Under the pieces are notes generated by a model, which saw nothing but the letters and a program-made list of their open reading frames with translations, ran no database searches and was not told where the DNA came from. Position numbers and translations under genes: made by a program. A stretch of 64,000 nt of DNA from Pseudomonas sp. MUP55 (lineage in GTDB: Bacteria > Pseudomonadota > Gammaproteobacteria > Pseudomonadales > Pseudomonadaceae). Each line of letters begins with the position of its first letter. Within the stretch, counting starts at the first letter, position 1. This document shows, in pieces, positions 52,615 through 62,494 of the stretch. The stretch is taken from assembly GCF_034043515.1 (NCBI RefSeq), contig NZ_CP138214.1, forward strand, positions 4,154,001-4,218,000, read 5' to 3'.

Positions 52615-53655
52615 TTACCAACGAAAACGTAACTGCGCCTGGGGTTCAGGCGCGGCGACCGGTTGAGCGCCATCGGCCGCTGGCTGCTGGGCGGCAGGTT
52701 CGCCGGCCGGCACCTCCTGCAACTTGGCCAGGCTCAACTGGGTACGCAACTGATCGGCGCTGCCATTGACGCGATACACAATGCGACTGCCATCGACCCG
52801 CTGCGGCTGACCACCAAAGGGCTCCAGCAGACGGCCCAGCACGGCGTAACGCTCCAGAGTCATGCCTTGCACCTCAAGCAACTGTTCGGCGCTGACCCCC
52901 GGCTTGACCGCAAAACGCGGCGCGAGCTTCTGGCTGACCGCGAGCAATACGGCATCGGCGACCGCGCCAGTGTCAGCGCCCTGGACGCTGCCCTGCTCGG
53001 TTTTATCACCCAGCCACAGGCGCCATTTGGCCTGCCACTGGTTGCCTTCCTGGCGCGCATGCACCGCCAGCAACGCATCGGCGCCGTAGCGTTCGGAGGC
53101 CGCGCGCAACGGCGTGGCGTCGGCACTTTCCAGGTTTGGCGCGGTGGCGACCACCTGTTCGTCCAGATCACCCAGCGGCAGGCGCAGCGGCAAGCCTCGG
53201 TGCTGGGCCGCCCGGCGCAGCGCTTGAGCCACCGCCTGTCCGTCACCGACCAGGCTGCTGCCTTCGGTAGAGTCGTTCAGCCACCAGCCGAGGATTGAGG
53301 GTCGATTGCTGCCCCAGATCGCCAGCCCGGCGTCACGCAAGGCGCGATCGGTGCTGACCGGGTCGAAATCCACCTGCAGGCTTTCCGGCGGGCCGGCGTC
53401 GTAGCCGTATTGGCTGATGATTTGTTGCGGATCCTTGCGGATCGCCGCCAGGCCTGGGCCCTCGGCGGCCTTGGCATCACCGGTCAAGCGGATGACCAGG
53501 GTCTGCACGGCGCGCTGAGTGGCCTGGTCGCGCTCCTGGGGCGACTGGCTGCTGACCGGTTCGAGAACTTGATAGAGGCCATTGAGGGTTTCGGCATGAC
53601 TCGCCAGGCTGACCAATGACAAGCAGCCTACAAAAAAGAATTTACACAGACGCAT
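52615..53655 (-). CDS. DUF2066 domain-containing exported protein
   Basis: A 346-residue protein with a signal peptide ([22 protein letters not shown]) and a DUF2066 domain (about 25-330; [41 protein letters not shown]). The C-terminus is Gln/Ala/Pro-rich and ends LRFRW. Conserved beside purM in Pseudomonas; function unknown. A 40-codon upstream frame lacks a signal sequence and is not used. Confidence 0.88.
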   Translation of the reverse strand: MRLCKFFFVGCLSLVSLASHAETLNGLYQVLEPVSSQSPQERDQATQRAVQTLVIRLTGDAKAAEGPGLAAIRKDPQQIISQYGYDAGPPESLQVDFDPVSTDRALRDAGLAIWGSNRPSILGWWLNDSTEGSSLVGDGQAVAQALRRAAQHRGLPLRLPLGDLDEQVVATAPNLESADATPLRAASERYGADALLAVHARQEGNQWQAKWRLWLGDKTEQGSVQGADTGAVADAVLLAVSQKLAPRFAVKPGVSAEQLLEVQGMTLERYAVLGRLLEPFGGQPQRVDGSRIVYRVNGSADQLRTQLSLAKLQEVPAGEPAAQQPAADGAQPVAAPEPQAQLRFRW

Positions 53656-53995
53656 GGAAGATTCCCGAACGACAAATTTAGCGGCTGGAACAGACCGCGT
53701 GAACTCGGTTTGGCAAGGCTGTGACACAGCGACCGGTAAAACATTCACAGGTCTGGGTAAGTTTAATGCTGTCACAACGATAGCGGGTTCAAGGCTATAC
53801 CTTAATACGCTCCATTACCGGCCCGATTCGGTTTTTTTTAAGCTCATATGCCCTGCCCGTCGGCCCGAGGATGGCCGCTGCCCCTCAAGCCTGATAAAAT
53901 CGCGCGCCTTCGCAGACCGTCAACGGCTGGGCCTTTTACAAAGAGTGCCTGCCGGCTCGGTCGTTACCCAGAAATCCCCCCTAAAGGCCTGGATC
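53656..53995. other. 340-bp divergent promoter region of DUF2066 gene and purM
   Basis: No gene seen. A TGATAAAAT sequence at 53891-53899, followed by a GC-rich stretch, is a candidate -10 for purM. I found no convincing PurR-type palindrome. Confidence 0.4.
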
Positions 53996-55054
53996 ATGAG
54001 CAAGCAACCCTCCCTGAGCTACAAGGACGCCGGTGTAGACATCGACGCCGGTGAAGCATTGGTCGAACGCATCAAGAGCGTCGCCAAGCGCACTGCGCGC
54101 CCTGAAGTCATGGGCGGCCTGGGCGGTTTTGGCGCCCTCTGCGAAATCCCGGCCGGCTACAAGCAGCCTGTACTGGTTTCCGGCACCGACGGCGTGGGCA
54201 CCAAGCTGCGCCTGGCCTTGAACCTGAACAAGCACGACAGCATCGGCATCGACCTGGTGGCCATGTGCGTCAACGACCTGGTGGTCTGCGGCGCCGAGCC
54301 GTTGTTCTTCCTCGACTACTACGCCACCGGCAAGCTCAATGTCGAGACCGCGACTCAAGTAGTTACCGGCATCGGCGCCGGCTGCGAACTGTCGGGTTGC
54401 TCCCTGGTCGGCGGCGAAACCGCTGAAATGCCAGGCATGTACGAAGGCGAAGACTACGACCTGGCCGGCTTCTGCGTGGGTGTGGTCGAAAAGGCCGAGA
54501 TCATCGACGGCTCCAAGGTGGCGGCCGGCGACGCCCTGCTCGCCCTGCCGTCCTCCGGCCCGCACTCCAACGGTTACTCGCTGATCCGCAAGATCATCGA
54601 AGTGTCCGGCGCCGACATCGAGAACATCCAGCTCGACGGCAAGCCCCTGACCGACCTGCTGATGGCCCCGACGCGCATCTACGTCAAGCCACTGCTCAAG
54701 CTGATCAAGGACACCGGCGCGGTCAAAGCCATGGCCCACATCACCGGCGGCGGCCTGCTGGACAACATCCCGCGCGTTCTGCCAAAAGGCGCCCAGGCGA
54801 TTGTCGACGTGGCCAGCTGGCAGCGCCCGGCGGTCTTCGACTGGCTGCAGGAAAAAGGCAACGTCAACGAAACCGAGATGCACCGCGTACTGAACTGCGG
54901 CGTGGGCATGGTCATCTGCGTGGCGCAGGAACACGTTGAAACCGCGCTGAATGTATTGCGTGAAGCCGGCGAGCAGCCTTGGGTGATCGGCCAGATCGCC
55001 ACCGCTGTCGAAGGCGCGGCCCAGGTTGAACTGAAGAACCTTAAGGCGCATTGA
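53996..55054 (+). CDS. purM: Phosphoribosylformylglycinamidine cyclo-ligase (AIR synthetase)
   Basis: A 352-residue PurM catalysing the fifth step of purine synthesis. Conserved motifs are [51 protein letters not shown] and [13 protein letters not shown]. The ATG at 53996 fits the family length. It overlaps purN by 1 nt (TGATG). Confidence 0.98.
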   Translation: MSKQPSLSYKDAGVDIDAGEALVERIKSVAKRTARPEVMGGLGGFGALCEIPAGYKQPVLVSGTDGVGTKLRLALNLNKHDSIGIDLVAMCVNDLVVCGAEPLFFLDYYATGKLNVETATQVVTGIGAGCELSGCSLVGGETAEMPGMYEGEDYDLAGFCVGVVEKAEIIDGSKVAAGDALLALPSSGPHSNGYSLIRKIIEVSGADIENIQLDGKPLTDLLMAPTRIYVKPLLKLIKDTGAVKAMAHITGGGLLDNIPRVLPKGAQAIVDVASWQRPAVFDWLQEKGNVNETEMHRVLNCGVGMVICVAQEHVETALNVLREAGEQPWVIGQIATAVEGAAQVELKNLKAH

Positions 55055-55704
55055 TGCCTGTTACCTGTGATGTGGTGGTGCTGCTCTCCGGCACCGGCAG
55101 TAACTTGCAGGCCCTGATCGACAGCACGCGTACCGGCGACAGCCCGGTACGCATCGCTGCGGTGATTTCCAACCGCAGCGACGCCTACGGCCTGCAGCGC
55201 GCCAGGGACGCGGGTATCGAAACCCGCTCGCTGGACCACAAGGCGTTCGACGGTCGCGAGGCCTTCGACCGCGCCCTGATCGAACTGATCGACGCCTTCA
55301 ACCCCAAGCTCGTCGTCCTGGCCGGCTTCATGCGCATCCTCAGCGCTGACTTCGTGCGGCATTACGAAGGACGCCTGCTCAATATCCACCCGTCCCTGCT
55401 GCCCAAGTACAAAGGCATGCACACCCACCAACGCGCCCTCGACGCCGGCGACAGCGAGCATGGCTGCAGCGTGCATTTTGTCACCGAGGAACTCGATGGC
55501 GGGCCTCTGGTCGTACAGGCAGTGGTTCCGGTAGAGTCACAAGACTCGGCGCAGACGCTTGCGCAACGGGTTCATACCCAGGAACACAGGATTTATCCGC
55601 TGGCTGTTCGCTGGTTTGCCGAGGGTCGGTTGATTCTTGGCGAACAGGGTGCATTATTGGACGGTCAGTTACTCGCGGCCAGCGGCCACTTGATTCGAAC
55701 CTAG
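55054..55704 (+). CDS. purN: Phosphoribosylglycinamide formyltransferase
   Basis: A 216-residue GAR transformylase using 10-formyl-THF. LLSGTGSNLQALID binds the phosphate; the catalytic Asn-His pair is in NIHPSLLPKYKG, and the Asp is in EELDGGPLVVQ. It is translationally coupled to purM; the downstream DUF3108 gene follows after 8 nt. Confidence 0.97.
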   Translation: MPVTCDVVVLLSGTGSNLQALIDSTRTGDSPVRIAAVISNRSDAYGLQRARDAGIETRSLDHKAFDGREAFDRALIELIDAFNPKLVVLAGFMRILSADFVRHYEGRLLNIHPSLLPKYKGMHTHQRALDAGDSEHGCSVHFVTEELDGGPLVVQAVVPVESQDSAQTLAQRVHTQEHRIYPLAVRWFAEGRLILGEQGALLDGQLLAASGHLIRT

Positions 55705-55712
55705 GAGATTTT

Positions 55713-56426
55713 ATGCGTCGCGCCCTGCTTTTCGCTTTTGCGCTGTTCGCTCTGCCTGCCGTGCAAGCGGCAGACCTTCACCCCTTCTCCGTCAGCTACA
55801 CCGCCGACTGGAAGCAGCTTCCCATGAGTGGTTCGGCTGAACGCAGCCTGACCAAAAACGGCGATGGCACCTGGACCTTGAACTTCAAGGCCTCAATGAT
55901 GATTGCCAGCCTGACCGAAACCAGCGTGATCCTGTTTGACAAGGACACCCTGCAGCCCAAGAGCTACAGCTTCGAACGCGGCGGCCTGGGCAAGGCGAAG
56001 AAGATCAACCTGGACTTCGACCAGGCGACCAAGAAAATCACCGGCTTTGAAAACAAGGACCCGGTTAACGTCACCCTCGAAAGCGGCATGCTCGACAAGT
56101 CCACGTACCAACTCGCCCTTCAGCGTGACGTGGCTGCCGGCAAGAAAAGCATGAGCTACCGCGTGGCCGAGGGTACTGATGTTGATACCTATGACTTCCG
56201 CGTGATTGGCCCGGAAAAGGTCCAGACCAAGGTAGGCTCCATCGACGCGATCAAGGTTGAGCGCGTGCGTGATCCTTCGCAGAGCAAGCGCATCACCCAA
56301 ATGTGGTTTGCCAAGGATCAGGGCGGCATTCTGGTCGCCTTGCGCCAGGTTGAGACCGATGGCAAGGAATACAACATCATGCTGCAGGATGGCACCGTTG
56401 ACGGTCAGGCTGTCAAAGGTAGCTGA
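55713..56426 (+). CDS. DUF3108 domain-containing exported protein
   Basis: A 237-residue protein with a signal peptide (MRRALLFAFALFALPAVQAA) and a DUF3108 domain rich in beta strands (HPFSVSYTADWKQLPMSGSAERSL). Conserved downstream of purN in Pseudomonas; periplasmic function unknown. AGGAG lies before the ATG. A good terminator follows. Confidence 0.9.
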   Translation: MRRALLFAFALFALPAVQAADLHPFSVSYTADWKQLPMSGSAERSLTKNGDGTWTLNFKASMMIASLTETSVILFDKDTLQPKSYSFERGGLGKAKKINLDFDQATKKITGFENKDPVNVTLESGMLDKSTYQLALQRDVAAGKKSMSYRVAEGTDVDTYDFRVIGPEKVQTKVGSIDAIKVERVRDPSQSKRITQMWFAKDQGGILVALRQVETDGKEYNIMLQDGTVDGQAVKGS

Positions 56427-56445
56427 TGAGCTGATGATTCCAAGG

Positions 56446-56475
56446 AAAGCCTCGCTGAATGCGGGGCTTTTTTTT
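56446..56475 (+). terminator. Terminator of purMN-DUF3108
   Basis: Stem AAAGCCTCGC/GCGGGGCTTT (one mismatch) with loop TGAAT, then eight T residues. Confidence 0.92.
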
Positions 56476-56499
56476 GCCTGCAGGTTTTGTTGTGAGCCG

Positions 56500-56577
56500 C
56501 CACCGCTATCGGGAGCAAGCCCCCTCCCACACTTGGAATGCGTTCCAAAATGTGGGAGGGGGCTTGCTCCCGATGGC
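56500..56577. repeat. REP pair in the opposite arrangement
   Basis: Here the order is CACCGCTATCGGGAGCAAG then CCCCCTCCCACA, an 18-nt spacer (TTGGAATGCGTTCCAAAA, itself palindromic), then TGTGGGAGGGGGCTTGCTCC then CGATGGCG. The TGTGGGAGG ends face inward, unlike all other doublets in the window, where they face outward. Confidence 0.85.
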
Positions 56578-56638
56578 GTCAGTAGCCTGCCCCCAACATG
56601 AAACTTTTGTCATCCAACCTCAGCCATTGCGGCCAAAC

Positions 56639-56762
56639 GCCGCGGTTTACGCGGCCTGCGCGAATGTTGCGTTTCCCGCAATAAATTGTTGCGTGCAAAA
56701 GCAGTTTACTTAGCAAGCTAACAAATCATATAACAAAGGCCTGCGACGACTTGCCGCAGGCC
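56639..56762 (+). other. Run of three hairpins before the 62-residue gene
   Basis: GCCGCG-GTTTA-CGCGGC (56639-56655), TTGCG-TTTCC-CGCAA (56667-56681) and GGCCTGCG...CGCAGGCC (56738-56762) lie within 125 bp. The last ends 22 nt before the ATG at 56785. This could be a structured leader. Confidence 0.45.
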
Positions 56763-56784
56763 CACCAAAGATTGGAGCAAGCAG

Positions 56785-56973
56785 ATGACTGTAAAAGTAA
56801 CTGAACGCGACGATGAACATATGTCCCATGAAGCGATAGGCCACGGGATTCATATCTGGGATGTCCATCAGCAAGACGTATTGGTTGGCATGTTCCACAG
56901 CGAGAGCGACGCCCACAATTATAAAAACGAACTGGAAACGCTCGAACTGCAACGCCAGGCAAAAAGCTCCTGA
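56785..56973 (+). CDS. Small conserved hypothetical protein
   Basis: A 62-residue soluble, charged protein (MTVKVTERDDEHMSHEAIGHGIHIWDVHQQDVLVGMFHSESDAHNYKNELETLELQRQAKSS). The pattern WDVHQQDVLVGMFHSESDAHNYKNELE resembles a small strand-helix unit. It has five His residues, so metal binding is possible but unproven. GGAG lies 7 nt before the ATG, and a terminator follows. Monocistronic; function not recognised. Confidence 0.72.
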   Translation: MTVKVTERDDEHMSHEAIGHGIHIWDVHQQDVLVGMFHSESDAHNYKNELETLELQRQAKSS

Positions 56974-57025
56974 AACACTGAAATCACGTAGAAACTCGGC
57001 CCACGCAGCCGAGCCGCCTACACAC

Positions 57026-57053
57026 AAAAACCCCGCCTCTGAGCGGGGTTTTT
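57026..57053 (+). terminator. Terminator after the 62-residue gene
   Basis: Stem AAAAACCCCGC/GCGGGGTTTTT with loop CTCTGA; a T run follows on the plus strand. Confidence 0.93.
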
Positions 57054-57158
57054 CGTTTATCGCATACACGCATTTAACCCGCTTGATCCTGCGGCTCCCC
57101 GCCCTTCCCCCAGTTGAAAAATCGTGTAAGCAAAAAGCGTAACAACAAATAGACATTT

Positions 57159-57177
57159 GGTAATGATTCTCGATAGT
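57159..57177. promoter_or_regulatory. Fur box of the siderophore locus
   Basis: GGTAATGATTCTCGATAGT matches the 19-bp Fur consensus GATAATGATAATCATTATC at 13 of 19 positions, with the whole TAATGAT half intact. It lies 46 bp before the NIS synthetase start. Confidence 0.72.
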
Positions 57178-57222
57178 ATCGCTGCGCTTTCACTCGGCCC
57201 CACGGAAACGGAGTTTGACTTG

Positions 57223-59148
57223 ATGCACGGATACATCACCACACCGGAACAATCGCTGCTTGGCCGCTGGGGTGAAGCTCTCGCCACCCGTCAATTCCAG
57301 GCCAGGCACCTCACCATGGATTCGCTGGTGGCGACCTTGGCGCCCGCTTGCGAACGCAGTTTTCAACGCCTGATCCAAGCGCTGTTTCGTGAAGGCCTGC
57401 TCGACCCCGACACACTCAGCCATGATGAACACGATCACTGCTGGCTGGTGCTACCCGACCAGAGCCGCCTGCGCTTCGAACACTTGCAGCCCGGCCGTAT
57501 GGCCAGCTGGGATTTGCGAGGCAAGGTCAGCCTGCTGCGGGCCGGGCAGCCCGAACAGCACATCCAGTTTCCGTCACAGTTGCTGACCCTGCTCAACACG
57601 AGCCTGCAATCGCCTGCCGACCCTGAAGTCTTGAACCGTCTCAACGCAGAGATCGACGACAGCTTCATCAACGATACGCTGTGCCTCGCCTTTCACCAGC
57701 AATGGACGCTCAACCTGCACGCATCAATGGGCGCTGAGCATCAGGGCAACCTGCTCAGCTACCTCAAGGACGACGCCGAGGTTTGCAACCCGACATCGGT
57801 GCTTGAGCAATGGGGTACGCTCGGTCACCCCTGGCACCCCAACTACAAGACGAAGCTGGGTTTGGGGACAGACCAGGTAATTGATTTCTCGCCAGAGTTC
57901 GAGGCGCGTTTCCCTGTGTTGCTGTGTGCGTTGCACCGCCAGTACGCCCATGTCGAAAGCCTGGCCGGAACTGCGGATTACTGGCAGTGGTGGCAAAGCC
58001 ACTTCCCGCAGGCCGCCCGCCAATTGACCGCACAACTGACCGCTCAGGGCCTGGAGGCCGGCGATTATCTGCCGCTGCCTGCCCACCCCTGGCAAGCTCG
58101 CCAGGAATTACCGCAGCTGTTCGCCAATGAAATCGGTGACCGCTTGCTGGTGCTGACCGACATCGTTGCATTCACTGCCCACCCCACCATGTCGTTCCGC
58201 ACCGTTCTGCCTGAAGGCCGCAGCGATGCGCCGATGGTCAAGCTGCCGGTGTCGCTGCGACTGACCAGCGTACAGCGCACCGTTTCGCCACGCTCGGCGC
58301 GCATGGGCCCGCGGATCAGCCACCTGCTGCTGGCAATCCTGGAACGCGAGCCTGCGATTAAGAACATCCTCAGCATCGTCCCCGAGCGCATCGGTGTGCA
58401 TTTCAAGCCACAGCCGGCCAACGACGAACACTCTCGTCACCTGGCGGTGCTGTACCGCGACAATCCGCAGAGCCAGCTGCAGCCGGGAGAAATGGCGGTG
58501 CCGGTGGGCAGCCTGTTTGCCACCGACCAGCACGGCCAGCCGCTGCTCAGGCAATGGGTGCGGCTGAGCAAAAGCAAGGATGACGCCGATGCCATGCTCG
58601 CCTTCTTCCACGACTACGCGGCAATCACCGTGCCGGCACTGCTGGGCATGTACTTGCGCTACGGCATTGCCTTCGAGGCCCATCAGCAGAACTCCTTCAT
58701 GGTCATGGCTGCTGACGGCCAATTGAGCCGCCTGTTGCTGCGCGATTTCGGCGATATCCGCATCGACCGCAAAACCTTGCACGCCCACGGCCTGGACATT
58801 GAACTGCACGACCCGAAGATGACGCTCTACGACGACGCCGGTTTCGTGCGCGACAAGCTGCTGCACACGGTGTTCATGTGTCACCTGGGCGAATTGGTAC
58901 TGCTCGCCTCGCGCCACTTCGACCTGCCCCAAGCGCGGCTCTGGAAGGCGCTGTCGACACAGGTCAGCCAGTGCTTTGACGACTTGCGCGGTCAGGTCGA
59001 GCCGCAACGCTGGCAAACCGAACGCCAGGCACTGCTGGAGCTGGACTGGCCAGCGAAGTCGTTCATGCGCATGCGCCTGCTGGAAAGCCACGCCGACATC
59101 GTCGGACGCCTGCCCAACCCGTTGAGCGCCATCGCCAATGCCGAATAA
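57223..59148 (+). CDS. IucA/IucC-family NIS siderophore synthetase
   Basis: A 641-residue NRPS-independent siderophore synthetase. Family motifs: GHPWHPNYKTKLGLG at about residue 201 (ATP/citrate site), LPAHPWQARQ, HPTMSFRTVLP at about 321, and a FhuF-like C-terminal domain (about 420-590; QQNSFMVMAADGQLSRLLLRDFGDIRI). It condenses citrate-type acids with amines. It is the only synthetase in the locus, and no lysine monooxygenase, acetylase or decarboxylase is adjacent. The Fur box overlaps the upstream open frame, so the ATG at 57223 (GGAG 9 nt before) is chosen. The downstream MFS gene overlaps it by 11 nt. Confidence 0.92.
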   Translation: MHGYITTPEQSLLGRWGEALATRQFQARHLTMDSLVATLAPACERSFQRLIQALFREGLLDPDTLSHDEHDHCWLVLPDQSRLRFEHLQPGRMASWDLRGKVSLLRAGQPEQHIQFPSQLLTLLNTSLQSPADPEVLNRLNAEIDDSFINDTLCLAFHQQWTLNLHASMGAEHQGNLLSYLKDDAEVCNPTSVLEQWGTLGHPWHPNYKTKLGLGTDQVIDFSPEFEARFPVLLCALHRQYAHVESLAGTADYWQWWQSHFPQAARQLTAQLTAQGLEAGDYLPLPAHPWQARQELPQLFANEIGDRLLVLTDIVAFTAHPTMSFRTVLPEGRSDAPMVKLPVSLRLTSVQRTVSPRSARMGPRISHLLLAILEREPAIKNILSIVPERIGVHFKPQPANDEHSRHLAVLYRDNPQSQLQPGEMAVPVGSLFATDQHGQPLLRQWVRLSKSKDDADAMLAFFHDYAAITVPALLGMYLRYGIAFEAHQQNSFMVMAADGQLSRLLLRDFGDIRIDRKTLHAHGLDIELHDPKMTLYDDAGFVRDKLLHTVFMCHLGELVLLASRHFDLPQARLWKALSTQVSQCFDDLRGQVEPQRWQTERQALLELDWPAKSFMRMRLLESHADIVGRLPNPLSAIANAE

Positions 59149-60349
59149 CGGCACGGCGCTGCGGCTGCTGGTGGTGATTCAGTTGGTGTCGATGGGGGCC
59201 ATGGAGATGAGCGGCCCCTTCTGGCCGCTGCAGATCCAGAAGCTGCTCGGTGTTGCCAATGCCCAGTACACCGGCCTGTTGTCTTCGCTGGTGTACGCCG
59301 GGCCTATGATGGCGGCGATGATCCTGACGCCCCTGTGGGGCCGACTGGGCGACCGAACCGGGCACAAGCCGATGATCATCCGTGCGTTGCTGGCGCTGGC
59401 GGTGTGCCAGGCGCTGGCGGCGCTTACCCTCGACCCTTGGGTGCTGGTGGCCATTCGCGTGGCGCAAGGGGCCCTGGCCGGTTTCATCGCGGCAGCACAA
59501 GCCTATGCGCTGGCCTGCTGCGGCGACGGTGGACGCGGGCATATTCTGGCCCGCCTGCAATCAGCCACCGCCGTCGGTTCCCTCGCCGGGCCGGTGCTGG
59601 GCGGCTGGCTGATGGATATATCCGGTTTCGTATTGCTGTGCTACAGCGCCACCGCCGTCTGCGTGTTGTGCGCAATAATCAGTCTGTTTTTACCCAACGA
59701 CTCACCCCGATCGAGACCTGCCCGCACCTCCAAGCCCGCCGCACTGCCCAAAGGCTGGCTTGGCGCGATGCTGGGAATCATCGTATTGATTCAAGCAGCC
59801 AAGATGATGCCGCAACCGTTCTACGCGTTATATGTTGCCGATGTCCTGCACGCACCCGCGTGGCTGATCGGCGCCAGCTATGCCGCCAGCGCATTGACCC
59901 TGGCGCTGTCCGCGCCGTTATGGGGCCGCCTGTTCGATCGACATCAACCCGCACACACGCTGCGCATTATCGAGTGGGTCACCTGGGCCTGCGCCTTGAC
60001 GCTGGCCTTCACCGCACTGGCCAGTGAATGGCTGGGATTCATCGCCAGTCGACTGCTATGGGGCGTGTGGCAAGGCGCCTTGTTGCCCGTTGCCTACACG
60101 CTGATCGCCAACACCGTAGCGCCGAGCCAGCAGGGTTTCGCCCTGGGCATGGGCAACAGCGCCGCCAAAGCAGGTGCCTTGGGCGGCGCGCTGATCGGGG
60201 GCATCGGCATGGGCTTGGTGGGCCTGGGGCACAGCTTCTGGCTGGTGGCACTCACCTATGCACTGGCCGCCGTCGGCATCCGCGCCATCCGCTCGTTGAC
60301 GCGCATGCCTGAAACATCGGTTCTTTCTGTCAATACTTCTAATAACTGA
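59138..60349 (+). CDS. MFS transporter, probable siderophore exporter
   Basis: A 403-residue protein with 12 hydrophobic segments and the MFS signature GRLGDRTGHKPMIIRALL. It overlaps the synthetase by 11 nt and precedes the receptor by 9 nt, so it belongs to the same operon and most likely exports the siderophore (by analogy with LbtB/FslB/PvsC). An uptake role for the ferri-siderophore across the inner membrane cannot be excluded, since no ABC importer is present. Confidence 0.9.
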   Translation: MPNNGTALRLLVVIQLVSMGAMEMSGPFWPLQIQKLLGVANAQYTGLLSSLVYAGPMMAAMILTPLWGRLGDRTGHKPMIIRALLALAVCQALAALTLDPWVLVAIRVAQGALAGFIAAAQAYALACCGDGGRGHILARLQSATAVGSLAGPVLGGWLMDISGFVLLCYSATAVCVLCAIISLFLPNDSPRSRPARTSKPAALPKGWLGAMLGIIVLIQAAKMMPQPFYALYVADVLHAPAWLIGASYAASALTLALSAPLWGRLFDRHQPAHTLRIIEWVTWACALTLAFTALASEWLGFIASRLLWGVWQGALLPVAYTLIANTVAPSQQGFALGMGNSAAKAGALGGALIGGIGMGLVGLGHSFWLVALTYALAAVGIRAIRSLTRMPETSVLSVNTSNN

Positions 60350-60358
60350 GACAAGCTC

Positions 60359-62479
60359 ATGAACAAATCGCAATGGGCAGTGCTGCTGCCGCTTTTCGGG
60401 TCGATAAGTGCCCCTGCCTGGGCCGACCAGGCAGAGCAGACCCAGGCCGCGCCGACCACCCTGCAGCTACAGGAGACCGTGGTCTCGGCCACGCGCAATG
60501 AAACCAGCATCGCGCAGATTCCAGGCTCGGTGCAGGTGATCAACGAAGAGCAGATCCGCCAGCAGACGGGGGCCGGACGCCGCGTCGCCGATATCCTCGG
60601 CCAACTGGTGCCGGGCATCGCCCCTTCCAGCGGCGGCATGAGCAACTTCGGCCAGACACTTCGGGGGCGCAATACCCTGATCCTGATCGATGGGGTTTCC
60701 CAGAACGCCACACGGGATAACTTCCGCCAACTCAACAGCGTGGCGCCGGAAAGCATCGAACGCATCGAAGTGATCTCCGGTGCCAGCAGTGTCTACGGCG
60801 CAGGCGCATCAGGCGGCATCATCAACATCATCACCAAGCGCAACAAGGGCGAAGACTTGGCTTTCAGCAGCAAGGTCGGCATGACCGCCGGCAATAGCTT
60901 CAGCCACAAGGGCTTTTCCTACGAGGCGTTTCAAAGTGCCACGGGGCGCAAGGGCCCGGTGGACTGGTACCTCTCGGGCAACACCGTGCAGCGCAACGAC
61001 CAGTTCGACGGCAACGGCAAACGCATTCCCCAGGACACGTCCCAGGGCAGCAACATGGACACCGACACCTACGACCTGCAAGGGCGTTTCGGCTACGAGC
61101 TCGATGATGACAAGAAGCTCAGCCTGTCGCTGCAGGACTACAAGGACGAGCAAGACACCCGCTATACCAAGAACCCGCGTATCACCAGCTCTGCGGTCGC
61201 GGTAAAGGGCCTGGACCTGGGCGACCAGCCTTACACCCACAACCAGGCGGTCAACCTTAACTACACCGACAAGGATTTCTACGGCCAGGGTCTGCAGGTG
61301 GAAAGTTACTGGCGCCGCGCGGATGCGTTGTTCTTCCCGGACCTGTCCAGGGGCCGAGCAGGCGTATCGGACAACAACAGCGTGCAAGATGTGTATGGCT
61401 TGCGCGCCGCGATCGACACACAAATGCCGGACATCGGCCCGGCGACCGGCAACCTGGTCTGGGGCGCCGACTATGACCATGAAACCTCGCGTCAACGCGG
61501 CGACCAGTACCGCGTCAACGGCCTGACCTACACCAAGACCGGCACCACCTTCGAGCTGGGCCCGGACATTCAGACCACCACCAAGGCCATCTTCGGCCAA
61601 CTGTCCTATGACATCGGTGACTGGACCTTGCGCGGTGGCGTGCGCCGCGAGTGGATCGAGAGCGATGTCGACGACAGCATCGCTTACGGCGAAATCGTTC
61701 AGACCGGCAACCGCGCGACGCTGCCGGGCGGCACTCTCAAGTATGACGACACCCTCTACAACCTCGGCGCGGTGTACCACCTGACCGAAAACCAGGATGT
61801 ATTCGCCAACTTCAGCCAGGGCTTTTCCCTGCCGGATATCCAGCGCTTCCTGCGTGACGTCAACAGCACGTACAACATTCAAGACCTCAATGCCCAGGCG
61901 CTGAAGGTCAACAGCTATGAACTGGGCTGGCGTGGCAACTGGGACAAGTGGCTGGCCAATGTCACGGCGTATGAAAACACGTCGGATGTGACGCAGTTCT
62001 ATGACGCCAATGACCGCGTACTGCGCCTGATCAATCAGAAAGAACGCGTGCGTGGCATCGAAACCAGCCTGACCTACAACGTCAACGACCAATGGTCAGT
62101 AGGCGGCACCTACGCCTACGCCAAAGGTGAAACCCAGCAGAACGGCAAATGGATCGACCTGCCCGCCACCCGTATCTCGCCCGCCAAGACCACAGCTTTT
62201 GTCGGCTATGACCGTGGCGACTACAGCCTGCGCCTGCAGGGCATGCGCCTGGCCAATTACGACGCCGCGTTCAAGGACAACAACGGGCGCGATATCCAGG
62301 GCTACACCCTGGTCGACCTGCTCGGCTCGGTAAGCCTGCCGGTAGGCCGCCTCGAAGGTGCGGTGTACAACCTCACCAACCGCAACTACCAGAACATGTT
62401 CGCTCAGGCCAACGCCCGCGCCCCATACCCGAATGCCGAAGGTCGCACCTTCAGCCTCAGCTATGCGGTGGATTGGTAA
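60359..62479 (+). CDS. TonB-dependent siderophore receptor (IutA/RhtA-like)
   Basis: A 706-residue outer-membrane receptor. Signal peptide (MNKSQWAVLLPLFGSISAPAWA), TonB box region ETVVSATRNETSI, plug domain (about 50-160; IPGSVQVINEEQI, LIDGVSQNATRD, GASSVYGAGASGGIINIITK), then the barrel ending FSLSYAVDW (terminal Trp). The plug and barrel resemble hydroxamate/citrate-type receptors such as IutA and RhtA. It is the last gene of the operon; a strong terminator is 15 nt after the stop. Confidence 0.93.
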   Translation: MNKSQWAVLLPLFGSISAPAWADQAEQTQAAPTTLQLQETVVSATRNETSIAQIPGSVQVINEEQIRQQTGAGRRVADILGQLVPGIAPSSGGMSNFGQTLRGRNTLILIDGVSQNATRDNFRQLNSVAPESIERIEVISGASSVYGAGASGGIINIITKRNKGEDLAFSSKVGMTAGNSFSHKGFSYEAFQSATGRKGPVDWYLSGNTVQRNDQFDGNGKRIPQDTSQGSNMDTDTYDLQGRFGYELDDDKKLSLSLQDYKDEQDTRYTKNPRITSSAVAVKGLDLGDQPYTHNQAVNLNYTDKDFYGQGLQVESYWRRADALFFPDLSRGRAGVSDNNSVQDVYGLRAAIDTQMPDIGPATGNLVWGADYDHETSRQRGDQYRVNGLTYTKTGTTFELGPDIQTTTKAIFGQLSYDIGDWTLRGGVRREWIESDVDDSIAYGEIVQTGNRATLPGGTLKYDDTLYNLGAVYHLTENQDVFANFSQGFSLPDIQRFLRDVNSTYNIQDLNAQALKVNSYELGWRGNWDKWLANVTAYENTSDVTQFYDANDRVLRLINQKERVRGIETSLTYNVNDQWSVGGTYAYAKGETQQNGKWIDLPATRISPAKTTAFVGYDRGDYSLRLQGMRLANYDAAFKDNNGRDIQGYTLVDLLGSVSLPVGRLEGAVYNLTNRNYQNMFAQANARAPYPNAEGRTFSLSYAVDW

Positions 62480-62494
62480 GCTGCACGCAGCTGG

